Source of the DNA: an uncultured Oscillospiraceae bacterium
Lineage (GTDB): Bacteria > Bacillota > Clostridia > Oscillospirales > Ruminococcaceae
Direction: 5' to 3'
Assembly (NCBI GenBank): GCA_900547385.1
Contig: URGQ01000038.1
Coordinates: 1 to 13,973 of the forward strand
Length of the DNA: 13,973 nucleotides
Shown here in pieces: positions 1 through 6,164 of the stretch. A program made the translations under genes and the position numbers. Each line of letters opens with the position of its first letter. Position 1 is the stretch's first letter. The notes beneath the pieces are model-generated. The model was not told where the DNA came from, searched no databases, and worked only from the letters and a program-made list of their open reading frames with translations.

Positions 1-82
1 CGGGCAATTTGGGGGTCTGCCTTAAGCGGGAACCTGCCTCCCACCTGCACCTTGATAATTGAATAAAATACCAACCACAGCT

Positions 83-1294
83 TTACCGGGCTTTCCCCTC
101 CGGTATGGGGGCTTTCTGCCGTTCCTCCGTCTGCACCGGGGCCTCCACCGCTATCTGCTTCTCCAGCAGGTACTCCACCGTCAGGGTATAGCCCTCCGGG
201 CTCTCGGTCCCCACCGCCTCCCGGCTGATGATTTTGGCCTCCGCCCAGTCCTGCTCCCGCAGTGCCAGCGCCTTTTCGGCCTGCCGCATCGCTTCCTGCG
301 GCGTCACGGTCTTTTTCACCTCTCTCATCAGCAGATAGCAGTCCTCCCGCAGCGTCACCGGCAGCAGCGACCACAGTCCCTGCGGCTCCTTTGCCGTATG
401 CTCCACCCGGTACGGCCCATCCGGTATGCCCTTTATCTGCAATGGCACCTCCACCCCAAAAATCCTCAGGTATCGCCGCCGGGCGATCCCCCGCAGCACA
501 TAGTCGCTCTGCTCGTATGGTGTAAATATTTCCAGCTTCGCGCGCACCTGTGCATACACCTGCCCGCGCGCGTGCGCGGTACGGCTTTCTCCCACCTTGT
601 TGTCCATTATGCCGCTCACCAGCAGATCCCCCGCCTGCACACTGTCGCCCGGTTTTACCACGGGGTTGCCATTTTGCACCTCCACTTTGGTGATAAACCC
701 GGTTTCCGCCGCGATGAGATTGGTCGGAATACCATCCTCCACCACAGCCGGGGGCGGCACCGTCTCCTCTATGATGGCCGTGACCCGGCTGCCCTCCACA
801 TTCACAGTGATCCAGGCAATTTCCTCAAAGCGGATCTGCATTTGCCGCTCCACCGTCCTGGCATCTATCCCGCTGGCCAAAGCCCCTGAACGCACCCCAT
901 ATTCCGCCAGGACCGCTGTAATGGCCTCCGGTTCCAGCCGCTCGGTGCCCTGCACCTCCACCCGCCACACAAAGCGGCTCATGACCAGCAGCCCCACCAC
1001 CAGCAGTCCCGCCCCGATCCATAAACCGGTGCGCCGCCGGTAGCGGCGGGCTGTATTTTTCATGCCGCTGCACCGACCTATTTCCAGGGCACAGCCGCTT
1101 TTTTGGGCGTAATACTCCAATCGGGGCCGGTGGCACTGGGCACAGCAGGCGGTTATTCCGTTTTCTACCCGGCGGGACGCCCACAGTCCCACGCCCCCCT
1201 GGCTGCACAGGTTCAAAAATCGCTCCGGGTACGGCCCCACTACGGTAAACTGCACCGTCCCCCGGCAGTACCGGATCAGCTTTTTCATCAGCAT
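83..1294 (-). CDS. yqfD: Sporulation protein YqfD
   Basis: YqfD is a membrane-associated sporulation protein, known in Bacillus as a SigE-dependent gene next to yqfC and needed for efficient spore formation; its biochemical role is not settled. The 403-residue product has a Cys-containing N-terminal domain, one predicted membrane helix at about residues 90-110 preceded by an Arg-rich stretch, and a long C-terminal region that would lie outside the membrane. That region includes a VKPGDSVQAGDLLVSG segment resembling a lipoyl/biotinyl-like hairpin, typical of the family. I chose the ATG at 1294 (MLMKKLIRYC) because AAAGGGGG lies about 7 nt upstream; an in-frame ATG 39 nt further upstream would lengthen the protein without a good binding site. 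It follows yqfC on the same strand but is separated from it by a hairpin array. Family assignment rests on overall recognition and the yqfC neighbour. Confidence 0.9.
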   Translation of the reverse strand: MLMKKLIRYCRGTVQFTVVGPYPERFLNLCSQGGVGLWASRRVENGITACCAQCHRPRLEYYAQKSGCALEIGRCSGMKNTARRYRRRTGLWIGAGLLVVGLLVMSRFVWRVEVQGTERLEPEAITAVLAEYGVRSGALASGIDARTVERQMQIRFEEIAWITVNVEGSRVTAIIEETVPPPAVVEDGIPTNLIAAETGFITKVEVQNGNPVVKPGDSVQAGDLLVSGIMDNKVGESRTAHARGQVYAQVRAKLEIFTPYEQSDYVLRGIARRRYLRIFGVEVPLQIKGIPDGPYRVEHTAKEPQGLWSLLPVTLREDCYLLMREVKKTVTPQEAMRQAEKALALREQDWAEAKIISREAVGTESPEGYTLTVEYLLEKQIAVEAPVQTEERQKAPIPEGKAR

Positions 1295-1356
1295 TTTTCC
1301 GCCCCCTTTTGGCAGATCGGTTTTCCTCGGCACATTTCAGCAGAGACCGGGCCGCG

Positions 1357-1437
1357 GGCCGCAGGCCGCCCCGGCGCAGCCGGGGCCAGCGGGCGAAGCC
1401 CGCTGAAACCGTCCTCCGGACGGTTTGGCCTGCGGCC
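1357..1437. repeat. Triloop hairpin array, copy A (between yqfC and yqfD)
   Basis: Five perfect inverted repeats follow one another with 0-2 nt between them, each with a 3-nt loop: 1357-1367 (GGCC stem, loop gca), 1369-1385 (CCCCGGC, gca), 1388-1404 (AGCGGGC, gaa), 1406-1426 (AAACCGTCC, tcc) and 1427-1437 (GGCC, tgc). Every loop is closed by C-G and reads GNA on one strand. The array occupies most of the gap inside the probable yqfC-yqfD transcript. Copies B and C repeat the AAACCGTCC hairpin and its GGCC neighbour. Confidence 0.85.
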
Positions 1438-1471
1438 CGCCCTACGCACCAAGCCCCTGCCTTTTGCCATC

Positions 1472-1741
1472 CTACCCAAAGTCCACCGATTTGATCTTTC
1501 CCTCTACCACCGCGCCCAGACTGCCGAAGTTCCGCATCGTCAGCCCCTCCCCGGTAAAGCGCACCGTCAGCGGCCCGGTACACAGCCGGATGCAGCATTC
1601 GTTGTACTCCAGAATACCCCGGCAGCCATCCACCACGGCCTCCCGGTCGGAAAGCAGCTCCACCCGCATCGGTGGCAGCAGGTCGGCCGCCGCCTCTCGC
1701 AGCGTTTCACCGGCCTTTTTCAGCGATTTTTGCAGCGGCAT
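1472..1741 (-). CDS. yqfC: Sporulation protein YqfC (YabP/YqfC family)
   Basis: This is an 89-residue protein of the YabP/YqfC family, small sporulation proteins of mother-cell expression in Bacillus whose molecular activity is unknown. Length matches the family, and the C-terminal half shows the usual pattern of short beta-strands ending in a G-x-I-x-S-V-x-F/Y-like motif (GKIKSVDFG). The start ATG has AAAGGGGG about 8-9 nt upstream. A CATATAGT sequence on the minus strand (1778 to 1771) resembles a SigE -10 element, but I see no matching -35, so regulation by SigE is inferred from the family only. The gene is divergent from phoH, whereas in Bacillus yqfC, yqfD and phoH run in one direction. 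Confidence 0.88.
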   Translation of the reverse strand: MPLQKSLKKAGETLREAAADLLPPMRVELLSDREAVVDGCRGILEYNECCIRLCTGPLTVRFTGEGLTMRNFGSLGAVVEGKIKSVDFG

Positions 1742-1908
1742 CGCGCTTTCCCCCTTTCGCCATACCCTCCACTATATGCCGTCCGGTCTGTCCCTTAGTC
1801 GTCTTGCTTATTTGTATATTTCGCAAATCATATTGGGTCTCATTTTGCCGACGGCGACGGGAGCTTTTCTGCGAGAAAAAGGATACAAAAGACCTTTTTA
1901 GGTCAAGA
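1742..1908. other. Upstream region of yqfC, no gene seen
   Basis: AT-richer spacer without a supported gene. It holds the yqfC ribosome binding site, a weak candidate SigE-like -10, and two small hairpins: CTTTTCT/AGAAAAAG (one bulge) near 1865-1882, whose sequence resembles the centre of the large hairpin at 2042-2099, and GACCT-tttt-AGGTC at 1891-1904. Confidence 0.5.
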
Positions 1909-2149
1909 TTGTAGTCGCCTGTCGGCGGGGCGTTGATTTTGCAGGGTGCAAAGCCGGTACGGCTCGCCGCCGGGGCGTTTGATAACATGGTTTTATCTCG
2001 CCTAGCGGTGTCGCGAAGTTTTACAAAAGGTATTCATTTGTACGCCTCCCGGCGGGGGGTACTTTTCTGTGAAGAAAAGTACCCCCCGCCGGGAGGCGTG
2101 CTCACCAAGCCTTTGCAAGAGGCTCCGCCCCGCCGCCAGGCGACTACAA
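1909..2149. repeat. Nested inverted-repeat element (MITE-like), 241 bp
   Basis: The ends are 24-bp inverted repeats (1909-1932 and 2126-2149) matching at 23 of 24 positions, outer sequence TTGTAGTCGCCTG. A shortened version of the same motif, TTGTA-CGCCT-NN-CGGCGGGG, starts again at 2038 and is mirrored at about 2084-2099, so the motif occurs four times, two per orientation. The interior carries the perfect hairpin at 2042-2099. There is no open reading frame of note and I see no clear target-site duplication. The layout suggests a non-autonomous mobile element or a structured repeat; no transposase is nearby. Confidence 0.7.
2042..2099. repeat. Perfect 26-bp stem, 6-nt loop hairpin
   Basis: Arms 2042-2067 and 2074-2099 are exact reverse complements; the loop is TGTGAA. 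The stem includes CGCCTCCCGGCGGGGGG and GTACTTTTC. No T-run follows on either strand (GCTCACC on plus, TACAAATG on minus), so it is not a classical intrinsic terminator. Confidence 0.9.
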
Positions 2150-2190
2150 ATCCCCTCCGCAATGCTAAAAAATGATACAAATTTATAGCT

Positions 2191-2219
2191 AAAATTCTAT
2201 GAATATTTCATAGAATTTT
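2191..2219. promoter_or_regulatory. 13-bp AT-rich palindrome upstream of phoH (candidate operator)
   Basis: AAAATTCTATGAA at 2191-2203 and its exact reverse complement at 2207-2219 flank a 3-nt centre. It ends 11 nt before the extended -10 element and so covers the -35 region of the phoH promoter. A repressor or activator site is the simplest reading; a weak hairpin ending in TTTT is the alternative. It does not match Fur, PerR, CIRCE or LexA consensus sites. Confidence 0.5.
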
Positions 2220-2230
2220 GACGGGAGATG

Positions 2231-2239
2231 TGATACAAT
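2231..2239 (+). promoter_or_regulatory. Extended -10 promoter of phoH operon
   Basis: TGATACAAT is an extended -10 (TG-n-TANAAT) 38 nt upstream of the phoH start. The block TTTTG-CGGGAGATG directly before it is nearly repeated before the cdd -10 element. No -35 hexamer at standard 17-nt spacing is convincing. Confidence 0.6.
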
Positions 2240-2276
2240 AAGCTAATGTAGAAAACAGGTGCGAAGGAGGACGGCT

Positions 2277-3266
2277 ATGACCGAACAAATCGTCAACTTT
2301 GAACGAATGGAATACGCGCTGACCCTCTTTGGCAACTCCGATGAAAACATACGAATGCTGGAGCAGGGCTACGGCGTCTCGGTGGTGTTCCGCGGCACCG
2401 ATATCAAGGTGAGCGGCGACGCCGAAAAGGTGATGACCTGCACCCGGTGCATCGAAGGGCTGCTGAAGATGGTGGAATCCGGCGAGGAGCTTTCGGCGCA
2501 GAATATACGCTACATGATGAGCCTGGTGGAGGAAGGACGCGAGCAGGAGGCAGAAGCCCTGGGCAAGGATGTCATCTGCATTACCGCCAAGGGCAAGCCC
2601 CTGAAGCCCAAGACGCTGGGCCAGCAAAAATATGTCGAGGCCATCCGCAAAAACACCATTACCATGGGGATAGGCCCCGCCGGTACCGGCAAGACCTATC
2701 TCGCCGTGGCCATGGCGGTAAAGGCCTTCCGGGCGCAGGAGGTCAACCGCATCGTGCTGACACGGCCCGCCGTGGAGGCCGGGGAAAAGCTGGGCTTTTT
2801 GCCCGGCGACCTGCAGAACAAGGTGGACCCCTACCTGCGGCCGCTTTATGACGCCCTTTTCGATATGCTGGGGGCGGAGAACTTCCAGAAATACCAGGAG
2901 CGGGGCAACATAGAGGTGGCGCCGCTGGCCTATATGAGAGGCCGCACACTGGATGACAGCTTTATCATCCTGGATGAGGCGCAGAACACCACCCCGGAGC
3001 AGATGAAAATGTTCCTGACCCGTCTGGGGTTCAATTCCAAGGCCATTATTACCGGCGATGTGACCCAGATAGACCTGCCGGACGCGAAGCGTTCCGGGCT
3101 GGTGGAGGCGAGCAAAATTCTGCGGGATATTCCCGATATCGCCATCTGCCGCTTTAGCGAGAAGGATGTGGTGCGGCATAAGCTGGTGCAGGATATCATA
3201 AGGGCCTACGAGAAATATTACAGCAAGCAGGACGCGAAGCAAGATACAGCAAGGAGAGGCAAATAA
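2277..3266 (+). CDS. phoH: PhoH family ATPase
   Basis: PhoH-family P-loop ATPase of 329 residues, cytoplasmic. Family members resemble the helicase superfamily-1 ATPase core, and PhoH-type proteins are linked to RNA metabolism through their frequent pairing with ybeY; the exact substrate is not established. Walker A GPAGTGKT is at 133-140 and Walker B FIILDEAQN at 229-237, followed by the conserved ITGDVTQIDLP segment (258-268). An N-terminal KH/R3H-like region occupies about the first 100 residues. I chose the ATG at 2277 because AAGGAGG lies 6 nt upstream; a GTG 18 nt earlier would place the binding site inside the gene. ybeY starts one base after its stop, so the two are co-transcribed and probably coupled. 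It is driven by the promoter at 2231-2239. Confidence 0.96.
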   Translation: MTEQIVNFERMEYALTLFGNSDENIRMLEQGYGVSVVFRGTDIKVSGDAEKVMTCTRCIEGLLKMVESGEELSAQNIRYMMSLVEEGREQEAEALGKDVICITAKGKPLKPKTLGQQKYVEAIRKNTITMGIGPAGTGKTYLAVAMAVKAFRAQEVNRIVLTRPAVEAGEKLGFLPGDLQNKVDPYLRPLYDALFDMLGAENFQKYQERGNIEVAPLAYMRGRTLDDSFIILDEAQNTTPEQMKMFLTRLGFNSKAIITGDVTQIDLPDAKRSGLVEASKILRDIPDIAICRFSEKDVVRHKLVQDIIRAYEKYYSKQDAKQDTARRGK

Positions 3267-3267
3267 C

Positions 3268-3762
3268 ATGGACAAGCTGAAAGTCATCATCACCAACGAC
3301 CAAAAGACCGTAAAAATACCCGCCGGGCTGCGGCTGATGCTGCGGCGCTGCTGCACCGCCGTGCTGCGGATGGAGCACTTCCAGGGGGACGCCGAGGTGA
3401 ATATCACCTTTACCGATGACGAGAAGATACGGGAGATGAACAACCAGTTCCGGCATATTGATGCCGCCACCGATGTGCTCTCCTTCCCTTTGGGCGAAAA
3501 CGGCGAGTACGATATCAACCCCGATACCGGCTGCAAGCAGCTGGGAGATATCGTGATCTCGGTGGAGCACGCCGTGGCGCAGGCCAATGAGTTTGGCCAT
3601 ACCTTCGAGCGGGAGATGGGCTACCTAACGGTGCACTCCATGCTGCATCTGCTGGGCTACGACCATGTGAACGGCGGCCTGGAAAAGACCATTATGCGGG
3701 AAAAGGAAGAGGAAGCGCTGGGCCGGCTGGGGCTGACCCGCGACAACACCTATGTGGAGTGA
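3268..3762 (+). CDS. ybeY: Endoribonuclease YbeY (16S rRNA maturation)
   Basis: YbeY is a metal-dependent endoribonuclease involved in 16S rRNA 3'-end maturation and ribosome quality control in bacteria. The 164-residue product has the family signature H-x3-H-x5-H: HSMLHLLGYDH puts the zinc-binding His at 123, 127 and 133. The upstream conserved segments (TDDEKIREMNNQFR, ATDVLSFPL, LGDIVIS) are present in the usual order. The start is one base after the phoH stop, with AGGAGAGG just upstream. era begins ten bases after its stop. The phoH-ybeY-era order is the classical Firmicutes and proteobacterial context, supporting a shared role in ribosome biogenesis. Confidence 0.97.
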   Translation: MDKLKVIITNDQKTVKIPAGLRLMLRRCCTAVLRMEHFQGDAEVNITFTDDEKIREMNNQFRHIDAATDVLSFPLGENGEYDINPDTGCKQLGDIVISVEHAVAQANEFGHTFEREMGYLTVHSMLHLLGYDHVNGGLEKTIMREKEEEALGRLGLTRDNTYVE

Positions 3763-3772
3763 GGAGAAGCGC

Positions 3773-4693
3773 ATGAGAGAAGTACAGAAATCGGCATTTA
3801 TAGCGATAGTGGGGCGGCCCAATGTGGGCAAAAGCAGCCTGCTGAACGCCCTGCTGGGCGAGAAGGTGGCCATTGTATCCCCCCGGCCGCAGACCACCCG
3901 CACCCGCATCACCGGCGTGCTGACCGAGGGCGCGACCCAGCTGGTATTCATTGATACCCCCGGCCTGCACCGGGCGCGCAATTCCCTGGGGGAATATATG
4001 GTGCGGCAGGTGGGGTCCTCGGTTTCCGATGTGGACCTGGCGGTGCTGGTGACGGACGCTTCCGAGCCGTGGGAAAAGCTGACCCGCGCGGAGATGGATC
4101 TCATCGAGCAGTTTAAGAAGCTGGACCTGCCCGCTGTGGCGGTGCTCAATAAGATCGACCTGCTGAAAGACAAGGAGCAGCTCATCCCGATGATGGCGGT
4201 GCTGAACGAAGCGTATGACTTCCAGCAGATCGTCCCCCTAAGCGCCAAGACCGGCGATGGGGTAGCGCTCCTGCGGAAGCTGCTGCACGAGGCCGCCATT
4301 GAGGGGCCACACTACTTTGACGACGACATGCTGACCGACCAGCCGGAGCGGGTCATCGCCGCCGAGATGCTGCGGGAAAAGGCGCTGTGTTTCCTTTCCG
4401 AGGAGATCCCGCACGGCATTGCCGTGACGATAGAGACCATGAAGGAGCGGGAGGGCGCCAACGGGCCGGTCATTGATATTGACGCCGTGATCTACTGCGA
4501 GCGCAAGAGCCACAAGGGCATTATCATCGGCAAGGGCGGCGCGATGCTGAAAAAAATCGCCACCGCCGCGCGCGAGGAGCTGGAGGCTTTCCTGAACTGC
4601 AAGGTGAACCTGCAGTGCTGGGTAAAGGTGAAGGAGGACTGGCGCAACGAGGAGCGGATGCTGCGCAATTTCGGCTTTACCGAGGAGCGGTAA
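3773..4693 (+). CDS. era: GTPase Era
   Basis: Era is an essential GTPase that binds the 3' end of 16S rRNA during 30S subunit assembly. The 306-residue protein has all GTPase motifs: G1 GRPNVGKS (14-21), the G2 Thr in TTRTR (41-45), G3 DTPG (61-64), G4 NKID (126-129) and G5 SAK (157-159). It ends in a type II KH domain with the RNA-binding GxxG loop in IIGKGG (251-256). Length fits the family (about 300). I chose the ATG at 3773 because GAGGAG lies 6 nt upstream and the protein then starts in the usual place before the P-loop; an in-frame ATG at 3752 lies inside ybeY and would overlap it by 11 nt. Confidence 0.97.
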   Translation: MREVQKSAFIAIVGRPNVGKSSLLNALLGEKVAIVSPRPQTTRTRITGVLTEGATQLVFIDTPGLHRARNSLGEYMVRQVGSSVSDVDLAVLVTDASEPWEKLTRAEMDLIEQFKKLDLPAVAVLNKIDLLKDKEQLIPMMAVLNEAYDFQQIVPLSAKTGDGVALLRKLLHEAAIEGPHYFDDDMLTDQPERVIAAEMLREKALCFLSEEIPHGIAVTIETMKEREGANGPVIDIDAVIYCERKSHKGIIIGKGGAMLKKIATAAREELEAFLNCKVNLQCWVKVKEDWRNEERMLRNFGFTEER

Positions 4694-4700
4694 GTCAAAC

Positions 4701-4709
4701 TGATATAAT
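4701..4709 (+). promoter_or_regulatory. Extended -10 element after era (candidate yqzL-recO promoter)
   Basis: TGATATAAT lies 8 nt after the era stop and matches the consensus extended -10. It has the same TGATANAAT form as the phoH and cdd promoters. No good -35 at 17-nt spacing. It could drive yqzL-recO or a small RNA in the gap. Confidence 0.5.
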
Positions 4710-4928
4710 CGCGGGCGCCCGGCAGGGCGCCGCAGAGGGATCAGCCCGCTAGGGGCGCTGAACCGGTTGCCTGCAAGAGCCGGCAAAGAAGCCCCCGGGG
4801 CCCCCGGCGGGACGCAAGGCCCGCTGGGGAGAGGAGGAGCGGCGGAGCGCCGGAGGGTTGTCTATCCCATAGGGATAGCGGCCCGACAGAGAGCGCAGCC
4901 CGCGACGACGAGCGGGCGGGCGAAGGCC

Positions 4929-4996
4929 GCTCCGGCGAAGCCGGAGCCAGCGGCTCCGCCGCTGAAACCGTCCGCAGGACGGTTTGGCCTTCGGCC
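4929..4996. repeat. Triloop hairpin array, copy B (before yqzL-recO)
   Basis: Four perfect hairpins abut with no spacer: 4929-4947 (GCTCCGGC stem, loop gaa), 4948-4964 (CAGCGGC, tcc), 4965-4985 (AAACCGTCC, gca) and 4986-4996 (GGCC, ttc). Order and stem types parallel copy A, on the same strand. Stem sequences differ from copy A while remaining perfectly paired, and each loop is C-GNA-G on one strand. Confidence 0.85.
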
Positions 4997-5111
4997 GAAT
5001 CTGCGAACTTGCGGAAAATTTTTGTGGGGCAGGGGCAAAAATTCCCTAACATAACCCACGGCGCCGGGCGCACAATGAGAGTAGAAAATCTGCTGCGAGG
5101 GGGCGCCCGAT

Positions 5112-5291
5112 GTGAACCGACCTGCCGAGGACCGAAACAATGACCTGACCGGCTGCTGGGAGCGTTTTTGGCACAGCGGCCGGGTGGAAGATTACCTAGC
5201 GTACCGGGCGGCGCAGGCTGCCGCCCCAAAGGAGCCGACCGATGCAGACAGTGACCGACGCCCTGGTACTGCGGGAACGCAAGCTGGATGA
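5112..5291 (+). CDS. yqzL: YqzL-like small protein
   Basis: A 59-residue reading frame with a GTG start and GAGGGGG 8 nt upstream. Residues 16-36 contain a W-x-x-F/W-x-x-[ST]G-x-[IV]-E-x-Y-L-x-Y pattern (WERFWHSGRVEDYLAYR), the pattern I recognise from the small YqzL family, which sits between era and recO in Bacillus. The gene is in exactly that position here. The function of YqzL is unknown. It overlaps the recO start by 50 nt in another frame, and the recO ribosome binding site lies within it, which suggests translational coupling. The last ~20 residues lie in the overlap and look unconstrained. The alternative is a spurious frame, but motif, binding site and position agree. Confidence 0.7.
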   Translation: MNRPAEDRNNDLTGCWERFWHSGRVEDYLAYRAAQAAAPKEPTDADSDRRPGTAGTQAG

Positions 5292-5991
5292 GCAGGACCG
5301 CCTGCTGACGCTGCTTTCCGCCGACCGGGGGATCATAACCGCTTACGCCAAGGGAGCGGGACGCATGAAGGGCTCGATGGCTGGTGCCACCGAGCTGCTT
5401 TGCTATTCCCACTTTGTGCTGTTCCAGAACCGGGAGCGGTGCTTTGCCGACAAGGCGGAGGCCAATACGCTGTTTTTCGGCATACGGGGCGACCTGGAAA
5501 AGCTGACGCTGGCGACCTACTTCGCGCAGCTGTGCTGCGAGCTGATACCCGAGAACGAGCCGGCGGTGGAGGAGCTGCGGCTGATGCTGAACACCCTTTA
5601 CTGCCTGGAGCGGGACAAGCTGCCGCCGCTGCAGCTGAAGGCGATACTGGAGCTGCGGCTGCTGACGCTGACCGGCTATATGCCGGATCTCATTGCCTGC
5701 CGGGCGTGCGGCGGGCTGCCGGAGGATGGGGTGGTGCTTTTTGACCCCTCGGGCGGGAGCATTTGCTGCCCCGGATGCGCCCCGACCGGCGCGGTGGGGC
5801 TTTTCCCCCTGCCGCCGGGGGTATTTGCCGCCATGCGGCACATCATCTACTGCGACTTTGAGAAGCTGTTCCAATTTAAGCTGGGGGAGGAGAACCTGCC
5901 GGTGCTGGCCCACGCGGTGGAGCAATATCTGCTGTGCCAGGTGGAGCGGATCCTGCCGGCCCTGAATTTTTACAAGACGATCTGCATTTGA
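5242..5991 (+). CDS. recO: DNA repair protein RecO
   Basis: RecO helps load RecA onto SSB-coated single-stranded DNA in the RecFOR pathway of gap repair. The 249-residue product has an N-terminal OB-fold (TDALVLRERKLDEQDRLLTL, first ~80 residues), a helical middle, and the zinc-binding cluster C153-x2-C156 and C176-x2-C179 typical of Gram-positive RecO. The start has AAAGGAG 7 nt upstream. The last codons (KTICI, stop) lie in the first copy of a 74-bp-spaced tandem repeat, so the 3' end has been partly duplicated just downstream. The era-yqzL-recO order is conserved in Firmicutes. Confidence 0.95.
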   Translation: MQTVTDALVLRERKLDEQDRLLTLLSADRGIITAYAKGAGRMKGSMAGATELLCYSHFVLFQNRERCFADKAEANTLFFGIRGDLEKLTLATYFAQLCCELIPENEPAVEELRLMLNTLYCLERDKLPPLQLKAILELRLLTLTGYMPDLIACRACGGLPEDGVVLFDPSGGSICCPGCAPTGAVGLFPLPPGVFAAMRHIIYCDFEKLFQFKLGEENLPVLAHAVEQYLLCQVERILPALNFYKTICI

Positions 5992-6093
5992 AGCAAAGCT
6001 AAAAATCTGCTTTCGCGGAAAGTGAGAACAGGGGAATGGTTTTTTGCAAGACGATCTGCATTTTATACAAAACCAAAAGCCTGCTTTCGCGGA
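5973..6093 (+). repeat. Partial tandem duplication of the recO 3' end (74-bp period)
   Basis: CAAGACGATCTGCATTT at 5973-5989 recurs at 6047-6063, and CTGCTTTCGCGGA at 6007-6019 recurs at 6081-6093, both at an offset of exactly 74 with no indels. The material between is partly conserved (AAGC.AA.GC.AAAA type). The first copy includes the recO stop codon; the second is non-coding spacer before the next gene. Confidence 0.8.
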
Positions 6094-6164
6094 GGGCGAG
6101 GGCGGAGAGCGATATTACGGAACATGTTTCTGATTTTTGAGACAAGAGAAAGGACGGTATCATC

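Larger units (their letters stand above)
4694..5111. other. 418-bp GC-rich gap between era and yqzL
   Basis: No gene is supported here; open frames across it lack plausible starts and family resemblance. It contains an extended -10 element (4701-4709), a GGCGCCC-ggca-GGGCGCC hairpin (4714-4731), CTATCCC-ata-GGGATAG (4862-4878), hairpin array B (4929-4996), and an imperfect AT-rich inverted repeat (about 5012-5045). If transcription starts at the -10, yqzL-recO would carry a leader of roughly 390 nt. I could not match it to a known riboswitch, T-box, SRP, 6S, tmRNA or RNase P RNA. Confidence 0.5.

Noticed and set aside
1357..1437. CRISPR array
   Set aside because: The repeated units are self-palindromes of different sequence with no spacers of uniform length, and no cas genes are present.
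1771..1778. SigE promoter for yqfC
   Set aside because: CATATAGT resembles a -10 but no -35-like sequence lies at suitable spacing, so it is mentioned only as a possibility within the gene entry.
2042..2099. Large hairpin as an intrinsic terminator
   Set aside because: Neither strand has a T-run after the stem, and no gene ends nearby on either strand.
2208..3587. Long minus-strand open frame (459 codons) opposite phoH-ybeY
   Set aside because: It is the antisense shadow of two clearly recognised genes with complete family motifs, has no ribosome binding site and no family resemblance. Other long antisense frames opposite era, recO and mutS2 were dropped for the same reason.
4711..4930. Known riboswitch, T-box, SRP RNA, tmRNA, 6S or RNase P RNA in the era-yqzL gap
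   Set aside because: None of the diagnostic conserved sequences of these RNAs is visible; only hairpins and GC-rich sequence.
4741..5925. Minus-strand 394-codon frame across the era-recO gap
   Set aside because: It runs through hairpin array B and antisense to recO, is rich in Pro/Arg/Gly from GC bias, and resembles no family.
6119..6130. LexA (SOS) box upstream of the C_GCAxxG gene
   Set aside because: GGAACATGTTTC has half-site spacing of 2 rather than the 4 required for the Gram-positive LexA box.
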